From Microbulbifer yueqingensis (GTDB lineage Bacteria > Pseudomonadota > Gammaproteobacteria > Pseudomonadales > Cellvibrionaceae), in contig NZ_FNFH01000004.1 of NCBI RefSeq assembly GCF_900100355.1, positions 124,001-188,000 of the forward strand: a stretch of 64,000 nucleotides of DNA. The letters run 5' to 3'. Below the pieces are notes generated by a model. The model was not told where the DNA came from. It did not search any database and worked only from the letters and a program-made list of their open reading frames with translations. The translations under genes and the position numbers were made by a program. Within the stretch, counting starts at the first letter, position 1; every line of letters starts with the position of its first letter. Positions 38,157-47,994 of the stretch are shown here, one piece after another.

Positions 38157-39011
38157 GTGAAACCGGCGGAAGTCACGCAGAAAATCAGCGAACAGCTGTC
38201 GTCCATGCGCAAGTCAGAGCGCAAGGTGGCCGAGTATATCCTCGCCAACCCGGACGAAATCATCCATATGCGCATCGTGGACCTGGCCACCGAGGCCCAG
38301 GTGAGCGAACCGACGGTGGTGCGCTTCTGCCGCGCGGTGGGCTGCTCGGGCTTCCAGGAGTTCAAGCTGAACCTGGCCCAGCAGCTGGCCTCTAGCCCCA
38401 GTTTCGGCCAGATCGCGGTCACCGATACCGACACCATCGCCGAGTACAAGCGCAAGGTGTTCGACTCCACCGTCGACACCCTGCTGAACGTGCGCGACAA
38501 GATCGATGCCCGTGCGCTGGAGGCGGCGGTGAGCGCCATCGCCGCGGCCAAGCGGGTGGAATTCTTCGGCTTCGGCGCCTCCGGTGCGGTGGCCACCGAC
38601 GCCCAGCACAAGTTCTTCCGCCTGCAGCTGGCCACAGCGGCCCACTCCGACCACCACATGCAGAACATGTCTGCCATGTCGATGGAGCCGGGCGACGTGG
38701 TGGTGGCCATCTCCCAGAGCGGCCGCACCAAGGCGCTGCTGCACTCCATGGAGATGGTCAAAGAGCAGGGCGGCACCGTGATCGGCCTGGCGCCCAGCGG
38801 CTCACCGGTGGCGCAGCGCTCCACCATCCCGCTGGAGGTAGACGTGGAGGAGGACATCGAGATCTACACGCCGCTGTCGTCGCGCATCGCCCACCTGGTG
38901 GTGATCGATGTACTCGCCATCGGCGTGGCCCAGCGCAAGGGCCCGCAGCTGCAGGAGCACCTGCTGAAGCTCAAGAAGGGCCTCTACACCCTGCGCGAAG
39001 AGAAGGACTGA
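38157..39011 (+). CDS. hexR: RpiR-family transcriptional regulator, HexR-like
   Basis: The 284-residue regulator has an N-terminal HTH_6 domain (KSERKVAEYILANPDEIIHM, then SEPTVVRFCRAVGCSGFQEFK) and a C-terminal SIS sugar-isomerase domain (VEFFGFGASGAVATDAQHKF; VVVAISQSGRTKAL) that senses a phosphosugar. The pattern fits HexR, which responds to 2-keto-3-deoxy-6-phosphogluconate and controls Entner-Doudoroff and central carbon genes in proteobacteria. It uses a GTG start with GAGAAGG upstream. No sugar-pathway genes adjoin it here, so the exact regulon cannot be inferred from context. Confidence 0.85.
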   Translation: MKPAEVTQKISEQLSSMRKSERKVAEYILANPDEIIHMRIVDLATEAQVSEPTVVRFCRAVGCSGFQEFKLNLAQQLASSPSFGQIAVTDTDTIAEYKRKVFDSTVDTLLNVRDKIDARALEAAVSAIAAAKRVEFFGFGASGAVATDAQHKFFRLQLATAAHSDHHMQNMSAMSMEPGDVVVAISQSGRTKALLHSMEMVKEQGGTVIGLAPSGSPVAQRSTIPLEVDVEEDIEIYTPLSSRIAHLVVIDVLAIGVAQRKGPQLQEHLLKLKKGLYTLREEKD

Positions 39012-39125
39012 GTCCTCGGCCTGATTTTCCACGGCGGGCCTGGCGGCGACCGGTTCCCGCCGTTACCATGCCCGCCCCGCTGCGGGCCCGGCCCGCATTC
39101 CCTGACACCAAATACCGAGCACCCT

Positions 39126-40385
39126 ATGAGTCCGACCCCCGCGCGGGAATCGGGCGCCGCCCTGCGTTCACTGGCCCTGTGGCTGGCGGCACTGGTGGCG
39201 CTGACGCCCTTTTCCCTGGATACCTACCTGCCGGCAATACCGGCCATGGCGACCGCACTGGGCAGCGAGGTGGCACGGGTGCAGCACTCGGTATCGAGCT
39301 TCCTGCTCGGTTTCGCCATGGGCCAGCTGGCGGGCGGCCCCCTCTCCGACCGCTGGGGACGACGCACCGTGGGCACCATCGGGCTGGCGATCTACCTGGC
39401 CAGCACACTGCTGATCCTGTTTGTCACCGACACCGCCCAGCTGATCGCGCTGCGCCTGCTGCAGGCCTTCGGCGGCGGCTTCGCTACGGTGATCTGTGCG
39501 GCGATAGTGCGCGACCTCTACAGCGGCCGGGCGGCAGCCAGGGTGATCTCCACCATCAGCACCATGATGCTGGTGGCCCCGCTGGTGGCGCCGGTGATCG
39601 GTTCGGTGTTGCTGGCTGCGGGTGGCTGGCAGAGTATCTTTGTGTTCCTGCTGGGCTACGGCGCCGCCATGTTGATGCTGGTGAGGCGGCTGCTGCCGGA
39701 GACGGTGTCGCGCTTCACCCGCGCCCGGCGCAGCCTGGAACCCCGGCGCCGGCTGCTGGCCAACTACCTGCAGGTACTGGGCAATCGCCGCGCGCTGGGT
39801 TTCCTCGGCGCCCAGGCGTTTGTCAGCGGCTCCATGTTCATCTACATCACCACCGCACCCTTCGTGTTCATGGAGTATTTCGGCGTACCGGCCGGCCGCT
39901 TCCCGCTGTTGTTCGGCAGTTCCGTGGTGGGGCTGATCTGTATGGTGCAGGTGAATATCCGCCTGCTGAACTTCTTCGAGCCGCGGCGGATACTGCTGGC
40001 GGGAATCTCGCTACAGCTGCTGGCCTGTGGCCTGCTGTTGCTGGGAACACTCACCGGGGGGCGGGAGCTCTCCGTGTGGCTGGTACCGCTGGTGCTGGCG
40101 ATGTCTTCCATCGGCATTACCGCACCCAATGCCGCGGCCTGCTACCTGGAGTTCTTCCCGCGCATCAGCGGCAGCGCCAACGCCTTCTATGGTGCCAGCC
40201 TGTTTGTCGGCGGCGGGGTCCTGGGTGGCATCGTCAACGGCATGCACACCGGCACGCTGGTGCCAATCGCCGGCACCATGTTCGGCTGCGCGGTGGCGGC
40301 GCTGCTGATGGCACTGCTGGTCGCCCGCGCGCGTACGCCGATCGAGGTGCAGCCGGCCGTCGCGGGTCGCTTCGCCGCCGGCTGA
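39126..40385 (+). CDS. Bcr/CflA-family drug resistance MFS exporter
   Basis: This 419-residue transporter has 12 hydrophobic segments. The first carries the subfamily signature FSLDTYLPAIPAMATALG, and the loop 2-3 motif A is GPLSDRWGRR. Motif C-like glycines occur in helix 5. Bcr/CflA proteins export drugs such as bicyclomycin or small sulfonated/dipeptide compounds by proton antiport; the substrate cannot be read here. It is 114 bases downstream of hexR on the same strand and may share its transcript. Confidence 0.88.
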   Translation: MSPTPARESGAALRSLALWLAALVALTPFSLDTYLPAIPAMATALGSEVARVQHSVSSFLLGFAMGQLAGGPLSDRWGRRTVGTIGLAIYLASTLLILFVTDTAQLIALRLLQAFGGGFATVICAAIVRDLYSGRAAARVISTISTMMLVAPLVAPVIGSVLLAAGGWQSIFVFLLGYGAAMLMLVRRLLPETVSRFTRARRSLEPRRRLLANYLQVLGNRRALGFLGAQAFVSGSMFIYITTAPFVFMEYFGVPAGRFPLLFGSSVVGLICMVQVNIRLLNFFEPRRILLAGISLQLLACGLLLLGTLTGGRELSVWLVPLVLAMSSIGITAPNAAACYLEFFPRISGSANAFYGASLFVGGGVLGGIVNGMHTGTLVPIAGTMFGCAVAALLMALLVARARTPIEVQPAVAGRFAAG

Positions 40386-40396
40386 ATGGCGGGGGG

Positions 40397-41002
40397 TCAG
40401 TCGCCCAGCAGGCCCTCCTCACGCAGCGCCTTGCGCGCGCCGGGACGCTGGCGGACCCGCTCCTGGAACTCCTGCAGGCGCGGCCAGGATGAGGTGTCCA
40501 TGTCCTGGCGGTCGAGCCAGTTGGCGATGGTGAACAGGTAGGCGTCGGCCACGGTGAAATCGTCGCCGAGCAGGTAGTCGTGCTGCAGCCGCTCCTCGAC
40601 ATAGTCGAAGCGCTCGCGGATTTTATTGCGCGCGTGGTCCTTCTCCGTCTCGGTGCCGCCCCAGAACAGTGGCACGAAGGACTTGTGCAGTTCTGCGGCA
40701 ATGAAGTTGAGCCACTCCTGCAGCCGGTAGCGCTCGCGGCTGCCAGCGGGCGGCGCCAGGCCGCTATCGGGTTTCAGGTCGGCCAGGAACTGCACGATCG
40801 CCGGACCCTCGGTCAGCACCTCGCCGTCGTCGATGCGCAGCGCCGGCACAAAGCCCTTGGGGTTGATCTCCAGGAAATCGGCCCCGTCCTCGGTTTTCTT
40901 CTCGCGCAGGTCCACCTTGCAGAGCTCCAGGTCGATGCCCGCCTCGCAGGCGACGATGTGTGGCGAGAGCGAGCAGGCGCCGGGCGCATAATAGAGCTTC
41001 AT
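40397..41002 (-). CDS. gstA: Glutathione S-transferase GstA (beta class)
   Basis: The 201-residue protein starts MKLYYAPGACSLSPH. Cys10 and His106 (AAELHKSF) match the E. coli beta-class GST catalytic pair, and the NPKGFVPAL cis-proline loop and TEGPAIVQFL glutathione-binding helix are present. It conjugates glutathione to electrophiles. It is next to a glutathionyl-hydroquinone reductase gene on the same strand (72-base gap), consistent with joint electrophile detoxification. Confidence 0.92.
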   Translation of the reverse strand: MKLYYAPGACSLSPHIVACEAGIDLELCKVDLREKKTEDGADFLEINPKGFVPALRIDDGEVLTEGPAIVQFLADLKPDSGLAPPAGSRERYRLQEWLNFIAAELHKSFVPLFWGGTETEKDHARNKIRERFDYVEERLQHDYLLGDDFTVADAYLFTIANWLDRQDMDTSSWPRLQEFQERVRQRPGARKALREEGLLGD

Positions 41003-41074
41003 GGTCTCTCCGGTCTGGTTTGCGGCAGTTGCCCGAATTATAGGAACTGGTACCGCCGCCCGCGCGCTGCCGGC

Positions 41075-42046
41075 TCAGCCCCGGTGGTGGGGCGCGGAAT
41101 AATCCAGTTCCGGGCCCTTCGGCACTATGCCGGTGGGGTTGATGGTGCCGTGGCTGGCGTAGTAGTGGGTCTTGATATGGTGGAAGTCCACCGTGTCCGC
41201 CACCCCGGGCCACTGGTACAGCTCGCGCAGGTAGCCCCACAGGTTGTGGTAATCGGCCAGGCGCTGCTTGTTGCACTTGAAGTGCCCGTGGTAGACCGGG
41301 TCGAACCGCACCAGGGTGGTGAACAGGCGCCAGTCCGCCTCCGTCACCCGCTCGCCACACAGGTAGCGGTTGTCGGCCAGCCGCTGCTCCAGCTGGTCCA
41401 GGGTGCTGAACAGCCTGTCGTAGGCCTGCTCATAGGCCTCCTGGGTGGTGGCGAAGCCGGCCCGGTAGACACCGTTGTTCACGGTTTCGTAGACGATGTC
41501 GTTGGTGGCATCGATATCGCCGCGCAGGTCCTCGGGGTAGAAGTCCTGCCGGTTGCCGGTGAGGCCGTCGAAAGCGCGGTTGAACATGCGGATGATCTCG
41601 GCGGACTCGTTGCTGACGATGCACTCCCGCTCCTTGTCCCACAGCAGCGGCACCGTAACCCGCCCGCTGTAGTCACTGCGGTGGCGGGTGTAGAGCTGGT
41701 GCAGGTAATCGGCGCCATAGAGCGGGTCGCCGGTACTGCCCTCGTCCTCGTTGAAGGTCCAGCCGTTCTCGAGCATGTAAGGACTCACTACGGATACCCC
41801 GATCAGGTCCTCGAGCCCCTTCAGCTTGCGGAAAATCAGCGTCCGGTGCGCCCACGGGCAGGCGAGGGAGACATACAGGTGGTAGCGGTCCGGCTCGGCG
41901 CGGAAGCCGCCCTCGCCGCTGGGACCGGGGCTGCCGTCGGCGGTGATCCAGTTGCGCAGCTGTGCCTGCTCGCGCACGAATTCGCCCTCGGTCTTGTCCG
42001 TATCGTACCAGCGGTCCTGCCACTTCCCCTTGACCAGCAATCCCAT
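41075..42046 (-). CDS. yqjG: Glutathionyl-hydroquinone reductase (YqjG/Xi-class GST)
   Basis: The 323-residue Xi-class GST has catalytic Cys63 in [12 protein letters not shown], the same number as in E. coli YqjG, and the family stretches [20 protein letters not shown] and the C-terminal [16 protein letters not shown]. It reduces glutathionyl-hydroquinones back to hydroquinones. The gene lies in a cluster with GST, DoxX, a LysR regulator and pirin, a common arrangement in proteobacteria for quinone/electrophile stress. An ATG with AGGAGG-like purines upstream was chosen. Confidence 0.93.
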   Translation of the reverse strand: MGLLVKGKWQDRWYDTDKTEGEFVREQAQLRNWITADGSPGPSGEGGFRAEPDRYHLYVSLACPWAHRTLIFRKLKGLEDLIGVSVVSPYMLENGWTFNEDEGSTGDPLYGADYLHQLYTRHRSDYSGRVTVPLLWDKERECIVSNESAEIIRMFNRAFDGLTGNRQDFYPEDLRGDIDATNDIVYETVNNGVYRAGFATTQEAYEQAYDRLFSTLDQLEQRLADNRYLCGERVTEADWRLFTTLVRFDPVYHGHFKCNKQRLADYHNLWGYLRELYQWPGVADTVDFHHIKTHYYASHGTINPTGIVPKGPELDYSAPHHRG

Positions 42047-42164
42047 GGTGACCTCCTGCAGTCGGTATCCGGTGTCTGTCTGTGAATAATGATGGTGAAA
42101 GTACCCCGGCCGGCTTCACCCGGAGGCCGGCGGGGAGGTGATGCGAAGATGCGACCGGGAGGGT

Positions 42165-42566
42165 TCAGCCGCTGGTGCGGCTGAACATATGGTCCACACT
42201 GAAGCGTCCGGCCCCGGTGCAGGACAGGATGAGGAAGCCGCCGGCAATGGTGATGTTCTTCATAAAGGAGATCATCTGCGCCTGGTCCCCGGGCACGTAG
42301 TGGAACAGCAGCGCGCTGGCCACCGAGAACAGCGCCAGGCCCAGGGCCGCCCAGCGGGTGAGGAAGCCGAAAAGTACCGCCAGGCCACCGCCCAGTTCCG
42401 CAACAATCACCAGCGGCAGCAACCAGCCCGCCACGCCGGCGGATTCCATATAGGCCTGGGTGCCCTCATAGCCACCGATCTTGCTCCAGCCGGCGGCGAT
42501 GAACATCCACGACATCAGCACCCGGCCGAGCAGCTTGGTGCTGTCACACAGGATGGAGTTGGTCAT
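42165..42566 (-). CDS. DoxX-family membrane protein
   Basis: The 133-residue protein has four hydrophobic helices and the DoxX pattern LLGRVLMSWMFIAAGWSKIG at the N-terminus, then AELGGGLAVLFGFLTRWAAL. DoxX proteins are small inner-membrane subunits linked to quinone/thiosulfate oxidation or redox stress; the precise role is not fixed. Start at MTNSILCD with GAGGAGA upstream. It lies 118 bases upstream of the glutathionyl-hydroquinone reductase gene on the same strand. Confidence 0.88.
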   Translation of the reverse strand: MTNSILCDSTKLLGRVLMSWMFIAAGWSKIGGYEGTQAYMESAGVAGWLLPLVIVAELGGGLAVLFGFLTRWAALGLALFSVASALLFHYVPGDQAQMISFMKNITIAGGFLILSCTGAGRFSVDHMFSRTSG

Positions 42567-42691
42567 CGGTTTCTCCTCGCTTGCTTTCCTGCCCGCAGCT
42601 GCGGGTTGCATATTTGTGCATTCAGTCTAGTTGCACAAATCGCAAAGAAAACCGCAAAAAATCGCGTGGACCTTTCGGTATTTCCAACAAA

Positions 42692-43579
42692 TCAGTCGAG
42701 CGGCGCCAGTCCGGTGCGCAGGGCGTCGATCAGGAAGCTGGCGGCGGGGCCGGTCTTGTCGCTGTCGGCATAAACCAGGTAGACAGTCACTTCCCGCGCC
42801 CAGGGCTCCTCCATGATCAGCGGCAGCAGGCGATCGGCCAGCAGCGATTCCCGCAGCCGGGTCTCGGGCAGCCAGGCAAACCCCAGGCCGCGCTCGATCA
42901 GCTCGATCGAGGTCTGCACGTTGCTCACGGTGATGCGCTGGTCCGACCCCAGCCAACCGGAGTCCTGGCGATTGCGGATGGCGCTGTCACGCAACACTAT
43001 CTGGCGACAGGCCTTCAGGTCCTTGCGCGCCACCGGCCGGCCCAGGTGATGCAGGGCATGGTCCGGGTGCGCCACCGGGATAAACCGCACCCGTGCCACC
43101 GGCTCGCCCACGAAACCCTGGGGAACACGGGCGCTGAGGATGAAGTCCGCCTGCTGCTGCAGCAACAGCTCCTCGGCACCCGACAGTACCGTCTCGCGCA
43201 GCTCGAGGCGGGTGTGGGGGAAACGCCCGGCAAACTGCTCGATGGCATTGAACAGGCTGTCGTAATCAAAAATGACGTCCACCGCCAGGGTCAGCAGCGC
43301 CTCCTCGCCACCGGCCAGGCTGCTGGCTACCGCCTCGAGGGCCTCGGCCTCATTGAGCAGGCCGCCGGCGCGGGACAGGAGAATCCTGCCGGCGTCGGTG
43401 AGTTCCGCCTTGCGCCCGCGCACTTCCAACAGGTCCACACCCAGGCTCTCCTGCAGCTTGTGCACTGCATGGTTGATGGAGGACTGGCTCTTGTGCACCG
43501 CCTGCGCCGCCTGGGAAAAGCCGCCGTGCTCTACCACGGCCTGAAACATGCGCCACTGCTCCAGGGTTACCTTGGCCAT
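42692..43579 (-). CDS. LysR-family transcriptional regulator of the pirin/GHR cluster
   Basis: The 295-residue LysR-type protein has an N-terminal winged helix (VTLEQWRMFQAVVEHGGFSQ, then SQSSINHAVHKLQ) and a C-terminal substrate-binding domain with no cysteine pair like OxyR. It is divergent from the pirin gene and immediately upstream of doxX. Two dyads in the shared intergenic region are likely its binding sites. An electrophile or quinone coinducer is inferred from the neighbours. Confidence 0.88.
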   Translation of the reverse strand: MAKVTLEQWRMFQAVVEHGGFSQAAQAVHKSQSSINHAVHKLQESLGVDLLEVRGRKAELTDAGRILLSRAGGLLNEAEALEAVASSLAGGEEALLTLAVDVIFDYDSLFNAIEQFAGRFPHTRLELRETVLSGAEELLLQQQADFILSARVPQGFVGEPVARVRFIPVAHPDHALHHLGRPVARKDLKACRQIVLRDSAIRNRQDSGWLGSDQRITVSNVQTSIELIERGLGFAWLPETRLRESLLADRLLPLIMEEPWAREVTVYLVYADSDKTGPAASFLIDALRTGLAPLD

Positions 43580-43631
43580 CAGCTGTCACCTCGGGGTTCT
43601 GCCATCGGGGATCTCATCTCGCGGAGAGGCC

Positions 43632-43707
43632 GGTTTCGCCGAGCAATGCAGAAACCGGGGCCGGGAGAACAATCGAATAATTCGAACACAGCCGGCAATT
43701 ATTTGCC
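43632..43707. promoter_or_regulatory. LysR-type operator dyads between lysR and pirin
   Basis: TCGAATAATTCGA at 43673-43685 is a perfect dyad fitting the LysR T-N11-A rule. GGCAA-TTAT-TTGCC at 43694-43707 is a second dyad whose centre is about 21 bases further on, two helical turns. A third repeat GGTTTC/GAAACC spans 43632-43656. The arrangement resembles the recognition and activation sites of LysR regulators. Confidence 0.6.
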
Positions 43708-43778
43708 ATTTTTTACCGAATTCATCGGCTTATACTGCGACCTATATCACCAGAAACCTTTCTCTGCAGGAGGCTTCC

Positions 43779-44660
43779 ATGGCCACTTTCGAACTTGGCC
43801 CCGGCGCGCGACCGCTGGTGCGCACCGTGCCCAGCCAGGCGTCTGCCGACGGCGCCGGCGTGAAAATCCAGCGGGTGGCGGGATTCCAGAGCCCGGATTT
43901 CAGTCCTTTCCTGATGCTCGACGAGATTCGCTCCGACAATGCGGACGATTACATCGCCGGGTTCCCGCCGCACCCGCATCGCGGTATCGAGACCCTGACC
44001 TACATGCTGAGCGGCGAGTTCGAGCATCGCGACCACCTGGGCAACCGGGGCGCAGTCTCGTCCGGCGGCGCCCAGTGGATGCGGGCCGGGCGCGGCATCA
44101 TCCACTCGGAGATGCCGGCGCAGCCGGAAGATGGCAGTGGAGCGGCGATGCACGGTTTCCAGCTGTGGATCAACATGGCCGCCGCCGACAAGATGGCGGC
44201 ACCCACCTGGCGGGATATCCAGGCCGGCGAGGTACCGGAGCACGCGCTGGACGACCGCGGCTCGCTGATCCGGCTGGTAACCGGGCACTGGCAGCTTGGC
44301 GAGTCGACGGAAAGCGGGCCGCTCACCGAGGCCGCCGCCGAGGCGGCCGTGGCGGATATCCGTCTGGCGGCCGACGCCGAGGCCAGGCTGCCTGTCCCGG
44401 CGGCACACAGTGTGCTGGTTTTCGTGTACCGGGGGGCACTGCTAACCGAGCGCGGGCAGACAGGGCGGGGCAATCTGCTGTTGTATGGCGCTGGCGAGTC
44501 GCTACAATTGCGCGCCGGGGAGCAGGGCGCCGGCGTCCTGTGCCTCCACGGTCGCCCGCTCAACGAGCCGGTGGTCCATTACGGTCCCTTCGTGATGAAC
44601 AGCCACGCGGAGATCGAGCAGGCGCTGCGGGACTACAATAACGGCACCCTGGCCGGCTGA
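43779..44660 (+). CDS. Pirin family protein
   Basis: This 293-residue bicupin has metal-binding residues H65 and H67 (FPPHPHRGIETLTY), H109 and E111 (GIIHSEMP), matching the pirin Fe site. Bacterial pirins include quercetin dioxygenases and regulators of pyruvate metabolism; the function here is not determined. A GCAGGAGG ribosome site supports the start, although the frame is open further upstream. It is divergent from a LysR regulator across a 199-base region with clear dyads. Confidence 0.92.
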   Translation: MATFELGPGARPLVRTVPSQASADGAGVKIQRVAGFQSPDFSPFLMLDEIRSDNADDYIAGFPPHPHRGIETLTYMLSGEFEHRDHLGNRGAVSSGGAQWMRAGRGIIHSEMPAQPEDGSGAAMHGFQLWINMAAADKMAAPTWRDIQAGEVPEHALDDRGSLIRLVTGHWQLGESTESGPLTEAAAEAAVADIRLAADAEARLPVPAAHSVLVFVYRGALLTERGQTGRGNLLLYGAGESLQLRAGEQGAGVLCLHGRPLNEPVVHYGPFVMNSHAEIEQALRDYNNGTLAG

Positions 44661-44776
44661 CATCGGTCCCGCGGCATTGTATTCCGGCCGGGCGGGATCC
44701 CGGCCGGCGGCAGCCCCCGCGCTGAATTCATACTTTCTTTTCCCTCTCTCGGTGGCTAGTGGAGAGCCCAGGCGGC

Positions 44777-46069
44777 ATGGAAATCTATTACACCTTCTGT
44801 TTCCTCGCCGCAGTGTCGGTATTCCTGGGGTTTCTCAACCAGTACGTGCTGCGCGCGCAGAGCACCATCGCCATTACCGCCGGTGCCCTGGCGCTGTCGC
44901 TGCTGGTGATGGGACTGGGCAAGGTCGGCTGGCTGGACCTGCGCGGCTGGGCTGACCACCTGCTGCCGGTTCTCAACCTGGAGGACCTGTTGCTCAAGGG
45001 GGTACTGGGATTCCTCCTGTTCGCCGGCAGCCTGCATATCGACCTGTTGATGCTGCGCAACCAGCGCGTGGAGATCGCCCTGCTGGCGATCGTCGGCACC
45101 CTGATCTCAACCCTGGTCGTGGCAGGCCTGCTTTACTGGGTGCTGCCCCTGCTGGGCATGCAGGTGGCCTTCGTCTACTGCCTGCTATTCGGGGCGTTGA
45201 TTTCCCCCACCGACCCCATTGCCGTGCTGGCCATTATCAAGAGCCTGCATGCGCCCGAGCAGGTCTCCATCCAGGTGGAAGGGGAATCCCTGTTCAACGA
45301 CGGCTTCGGTATCGTGCTGTTCACGGTCATCTTTGCGGTGGCTTTCGAAGGAGGCGAACCCACCGTGGCCGCCGTTTCGGAGCTGTTCGTCGTCGAGGCT
45401 TTCGGCGGTATCGCGATGGGCCTCTTTATCGGCGGCCTGTTCCACTGGCTGATCTGTGCCACCGACGACCACAGCCTGGAACTGTTGCTGACCCTGTGCA
45501 TCCCCACCGCCGGTTTCGCGTTTGCCAATATTGTGGGCGTATCCGGCGCACTGACAATGGTGGTAAGTGGCATCATCATCGGCAACTTCACCCGCGAACG
45601 CGGCTTCTCCCGGGTGAGCCAGCACGAGCTGGACAACTTCTGGAATATCACCGAAGAATTCCTCAACGGTATCCTGTTCCTGCTGGTGGGCCTGTTCCTG
45701 ATCACTATCGACCTGGGGTCGTTCGAATTCATGCTGATGGGCGCGGCAATTGTTATGGTGCTGGTGGCCAGGGTCGCCGCCGTAACCGTGCCTTTCACCA
45801 TACTCAAGCGCTTCCGGCGCTATCACCCCTACAGCGAGCGCATCCTGATCTGGGGCGGCCTGCGCGGGGGCCTGGCCCTGGCGCTGGCGATGTCCATCCC
45901 CGCCGGCCACCTGCTGGTACAGGGGGAGGACCTGCGCCACCTGTGGGTGATCATGACCTACGGCGTGGTAGTCTTCTCGATCGTGGTGCAGGGCTCCACC
46001 ATCGCGCCGCTGATCCGGCGCAGCCGCGGTATCCGCGAGCCCGAGACCACGGTGCCAGCGGAAACCTGA
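44777..46069 (+). CDS. CPA1-family Na+(K+)/H+ antiporter (NhaP-like)
   Basis: The 430-residue protein has about 12 transmembrane segments, with LFGALISPTDPIAVLAIIKS (unwound helix 4 region), EGESLFNDGFGIVLFT carrying the N-D ion-binding pair, and the ILIWGGLRGGLALALAMS signature. An in-frame GTG at 44759 would add six residues. It exchanges Na+ or K+ for H+ at the inner membrane. It is followed 36 bases later by a KefB-like antiporter, so they may be co-transcribed. Confidence 0.92.
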   Translation: MEIYYTFCFLAAVSVFLGFLNQYVLRAQSTIAITAGALALSLLVMGLGKVGWLDLRGWADHLLPVLNLEDLLLKGVLGFLLFAGSLHIDLLMLRNQRVEIALLAIVGTLISTLVVAGLLYWVLPLLGMQVAFVYCLLFGALISPTDPIAVLAIIKSLHAPEQVSIQVEGESLFNDGFGIVLFTVIFAVAFEGGEPTVAAVSELFVVEAFGGIAMGLFIGGLFHWLICATDDHSLELLLTLCIPTAGFAFANIVGVSGALTMVVSGIIIGNFTRERGFSRVSQHELDNFWNITEEFLNGILFLLVGLFLITIDLGSFEFMLMGAAIVMVLVARVAAVTVPFTILKRFRRYHPYSERILIWGGLRGGLALALAMSIPAGHLLVQGEDLRHLWVIMTYGVVVFSIVVQGSTIAPLIRRSRGIREPETTVPAET

Positions 46070-46105
46070 GCCGGCACCCCAACCAGGAAGCAAAGCAGCC
46101 CTTAT

Positions 46106-47965
46106 ATGGAACACGGCGGATTCCTCATACAGGCGGTCATCTACCTCGCGGCAGCGGTTATCGCGGTGCCGCTGGCCACGAGGCTGGGACTGGGTTCGGT
46201 GCTCGGTTACCTGCTGGCGGGGGTGGCCATCGGCCCCCACGCCCTGGGACTCGTCGGGGACACCAGCGAGGAACTGCATATCGCCGAGTTCGGCGTGGCG
46301 CTGATGCTGTTCCTGATCGGCCTGGAGCTGCAACCGCGGAAACTCTGGCAGATGCGCGGGGCAATCTTTGGTACCGGCACCGCCCAGCTGCTGCTGACCG
46401 CGGCGGCGGTGGGCCTGGTTGCCCTGCTGCTGTACGGGGTGAGCTGGCGCGCGGCCGTGGCGATCGGCCTGATCCTGGGGCTTTCCTCCACGGCCATCGT
46501 GCTGCAGTCACTGAGCGAAAAGAAGCTCCTGCGCACAGAGGGCGGCCGCAGCGCCTTTGCCGTGCTGCTGTTACAGGACCTGGCGGTGATCCCCATCCTC
46601 GCGCTGCTCCCACTGCTGGCCGGCAGCCCGCCGGAGGCGAGCGGCGACGGGCTCGGCGGCTGGCGTTACGGTGCGGCCGTCATCGGCACCATGGTGGCTT
46701 TCGGCCTGGCGGGGCGCTACCTGCTGGGCCCCTTGCTGCGCCTGGTGGCGGGCAGCCAGCTGCGCGAGATGTTTACCGTCACCTCGCTGCTGATCGTGAT
46801 GGCATCAGCCGCGGTCATGAGCTGGCTCGATCTCTCACCGGCGCTGGGCACCTTCCTCGCGGGAGTGATCCTGGCGGAGAGCGAGTTCCGCCATGAACTG
46901 GAAGCGGATATCGAGCCCTTCAAGGGACTGCTGCTGGGACTGTTTTTTATTGCGGTGGGCGCCAACCTGAACTTCAACCTGGTGGCGGAATACCCGCTGC
47001 TGCTGCTGGCACTCGTGGTGCTGCTGGTGACGGTCAAGTTCGCGGTGCTGTTTGTGCTGGCGCGGGTCACGGGAATATCCCGCGGTGAGGACTGGCTGTT
47101 CGCCCTGTCGCTGGCGCAGGCGGGCGAGTTCGGTTTTGTGCTGGTATCGTTCGCGGCGCAGAACCGGGTGCTGGACAATGTCACCGGTAACCTGCTGATC
47201 GCCGTGATCGCACTGTCCATGGCGCTCACGCCCGTCCTGTTGCTGGTGTACGAGCGGTTTATCCAGCCGCGCTACCGCCACGGGGCCGACCGGAGCCACG
47301 AGGTGGAGAGCGAGCCCCCCCGGGATGAGGGCTCCCCGGTGATCATCGTCGGTTATGGTCGCTTCGGGCAGATTGCGGGACGACTGCTCAACGCCTGCGG
47401 CTTCGATACCACGCTGCTGGAGCGCAACGCCGCCCAACTGGAGATGGTGCGCCGCTACGGCATCAAGGCCTACTATGGCGACGCCTCGCGGGAGGATCTG
47501 CTGCGTGCCGCCGGCGCCAGGAACGCGAAGCTCGTCATCCTCACCCTGAGTGACCAGGCAGCATCGCTGGAAATCGTCTCCCAGCTGCAAAAGCATTTCC
47601 CCCACCTGACCATACTGGCGCGGGCGCGCAACCGTATGCACCATTACGCGCTGATGGAAGCCGGGGTCAAATACATTTTCCGCGAGACGGTGGATTCCGC
47701 CCTGGCCATTGGCGAGAAGGCGCTGGAGCTGCTGGGGCTGACGCCGCTACAGGCACGGCGGGCGGCACGCAAGTTCAAGCAGCATGACCAGCGCATGCTG
47801 GAGGCGCTGTTCCCTTACTGGCGCGACGAGTCGCAACAGATTGCACAGACCCGGATCTACCGCGAGCAACTGTTGCAAGCCCTGCGGGAAGACCGCCGCG
47901 ACCGCGATCTGCACCTGGACCACCACTGGGACAGTGACGGTCCGGGTAGCAAGCCCGGGATGTGA
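46106..47965 (+). CDS. CPA2-family K+/H+ antiporter with RCK domain (KefB/KefC-like)
   Basis: The 619-residue protein combines a 12-13 helix CPA2 domain (GYLLAGVAIGPHALGL, LFLIGLELQ, QAGEFGFVLV) with a C-terminal TrkA-N/RCK domain beginning VIIVGYGRFGQIAGRLL at about residue 413. In E. coli KefB/C such proteins efflux K+ and are held closed by glutathione, protecting against electrophiles. No separate ancillary KefF/G flavoprotein is seen here. It converges on a third antiporter gene. Confidence 0.93.
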   Translation: MEHGGFLIQAVIYLAAAVIAVPLATRLGLGSVLGYLLAGVAIGPHALGLVGDTSEELHIAEFGVALMLFLIGLELQPRKLWQMRGAIFGTGTAQLLLTAAAVGLVALLLYGVSWRAAVAIGLILGLSSTAIVLQSLSEKKLLRTEGGRSAFAVLLLQDLAVIPILALLPLLAGSPPEASGDGLGGWRYGAAVIGTMVAFGLAGRYLLGPLLRLVAGSQLREMFTVTSLLIVMASAAVMSWLDLSPALGTFLAGVILAESEFRHELEADIEPFKGLLLGLFFIAVGANLNFNLVAEYPLLLLALVVLLVTVKFAVLFVLARVTGISRGEDWLFALSLAQAGEFGFVLVSFAAQNRVLDNVTGNLLIAVIALSMALTPVLLLVYERFIQPRYRHGADRSHEVESEPPRDEGSPVIIVGYGRFGQIAGRLLNACGFDTTLLERNAAQLEMVRRYGIKAYYGDASREDLLRAAGARNAKLVILTLSDQAASLEIVSQLQKHFPHLTILARARNRMHHYALMEAGVKYIFRETVDSALAIGEKALELLGLTPLQARRAARKFKQHDQRMLEALFPYWRDESQQIAQTRIYREQLLQALREDRRDRDLHLDHHWDSDGPGSKPGM

Positions 47966-47994
47966 CCCCCCGGCGGAAATACCAGCGCAGGACT

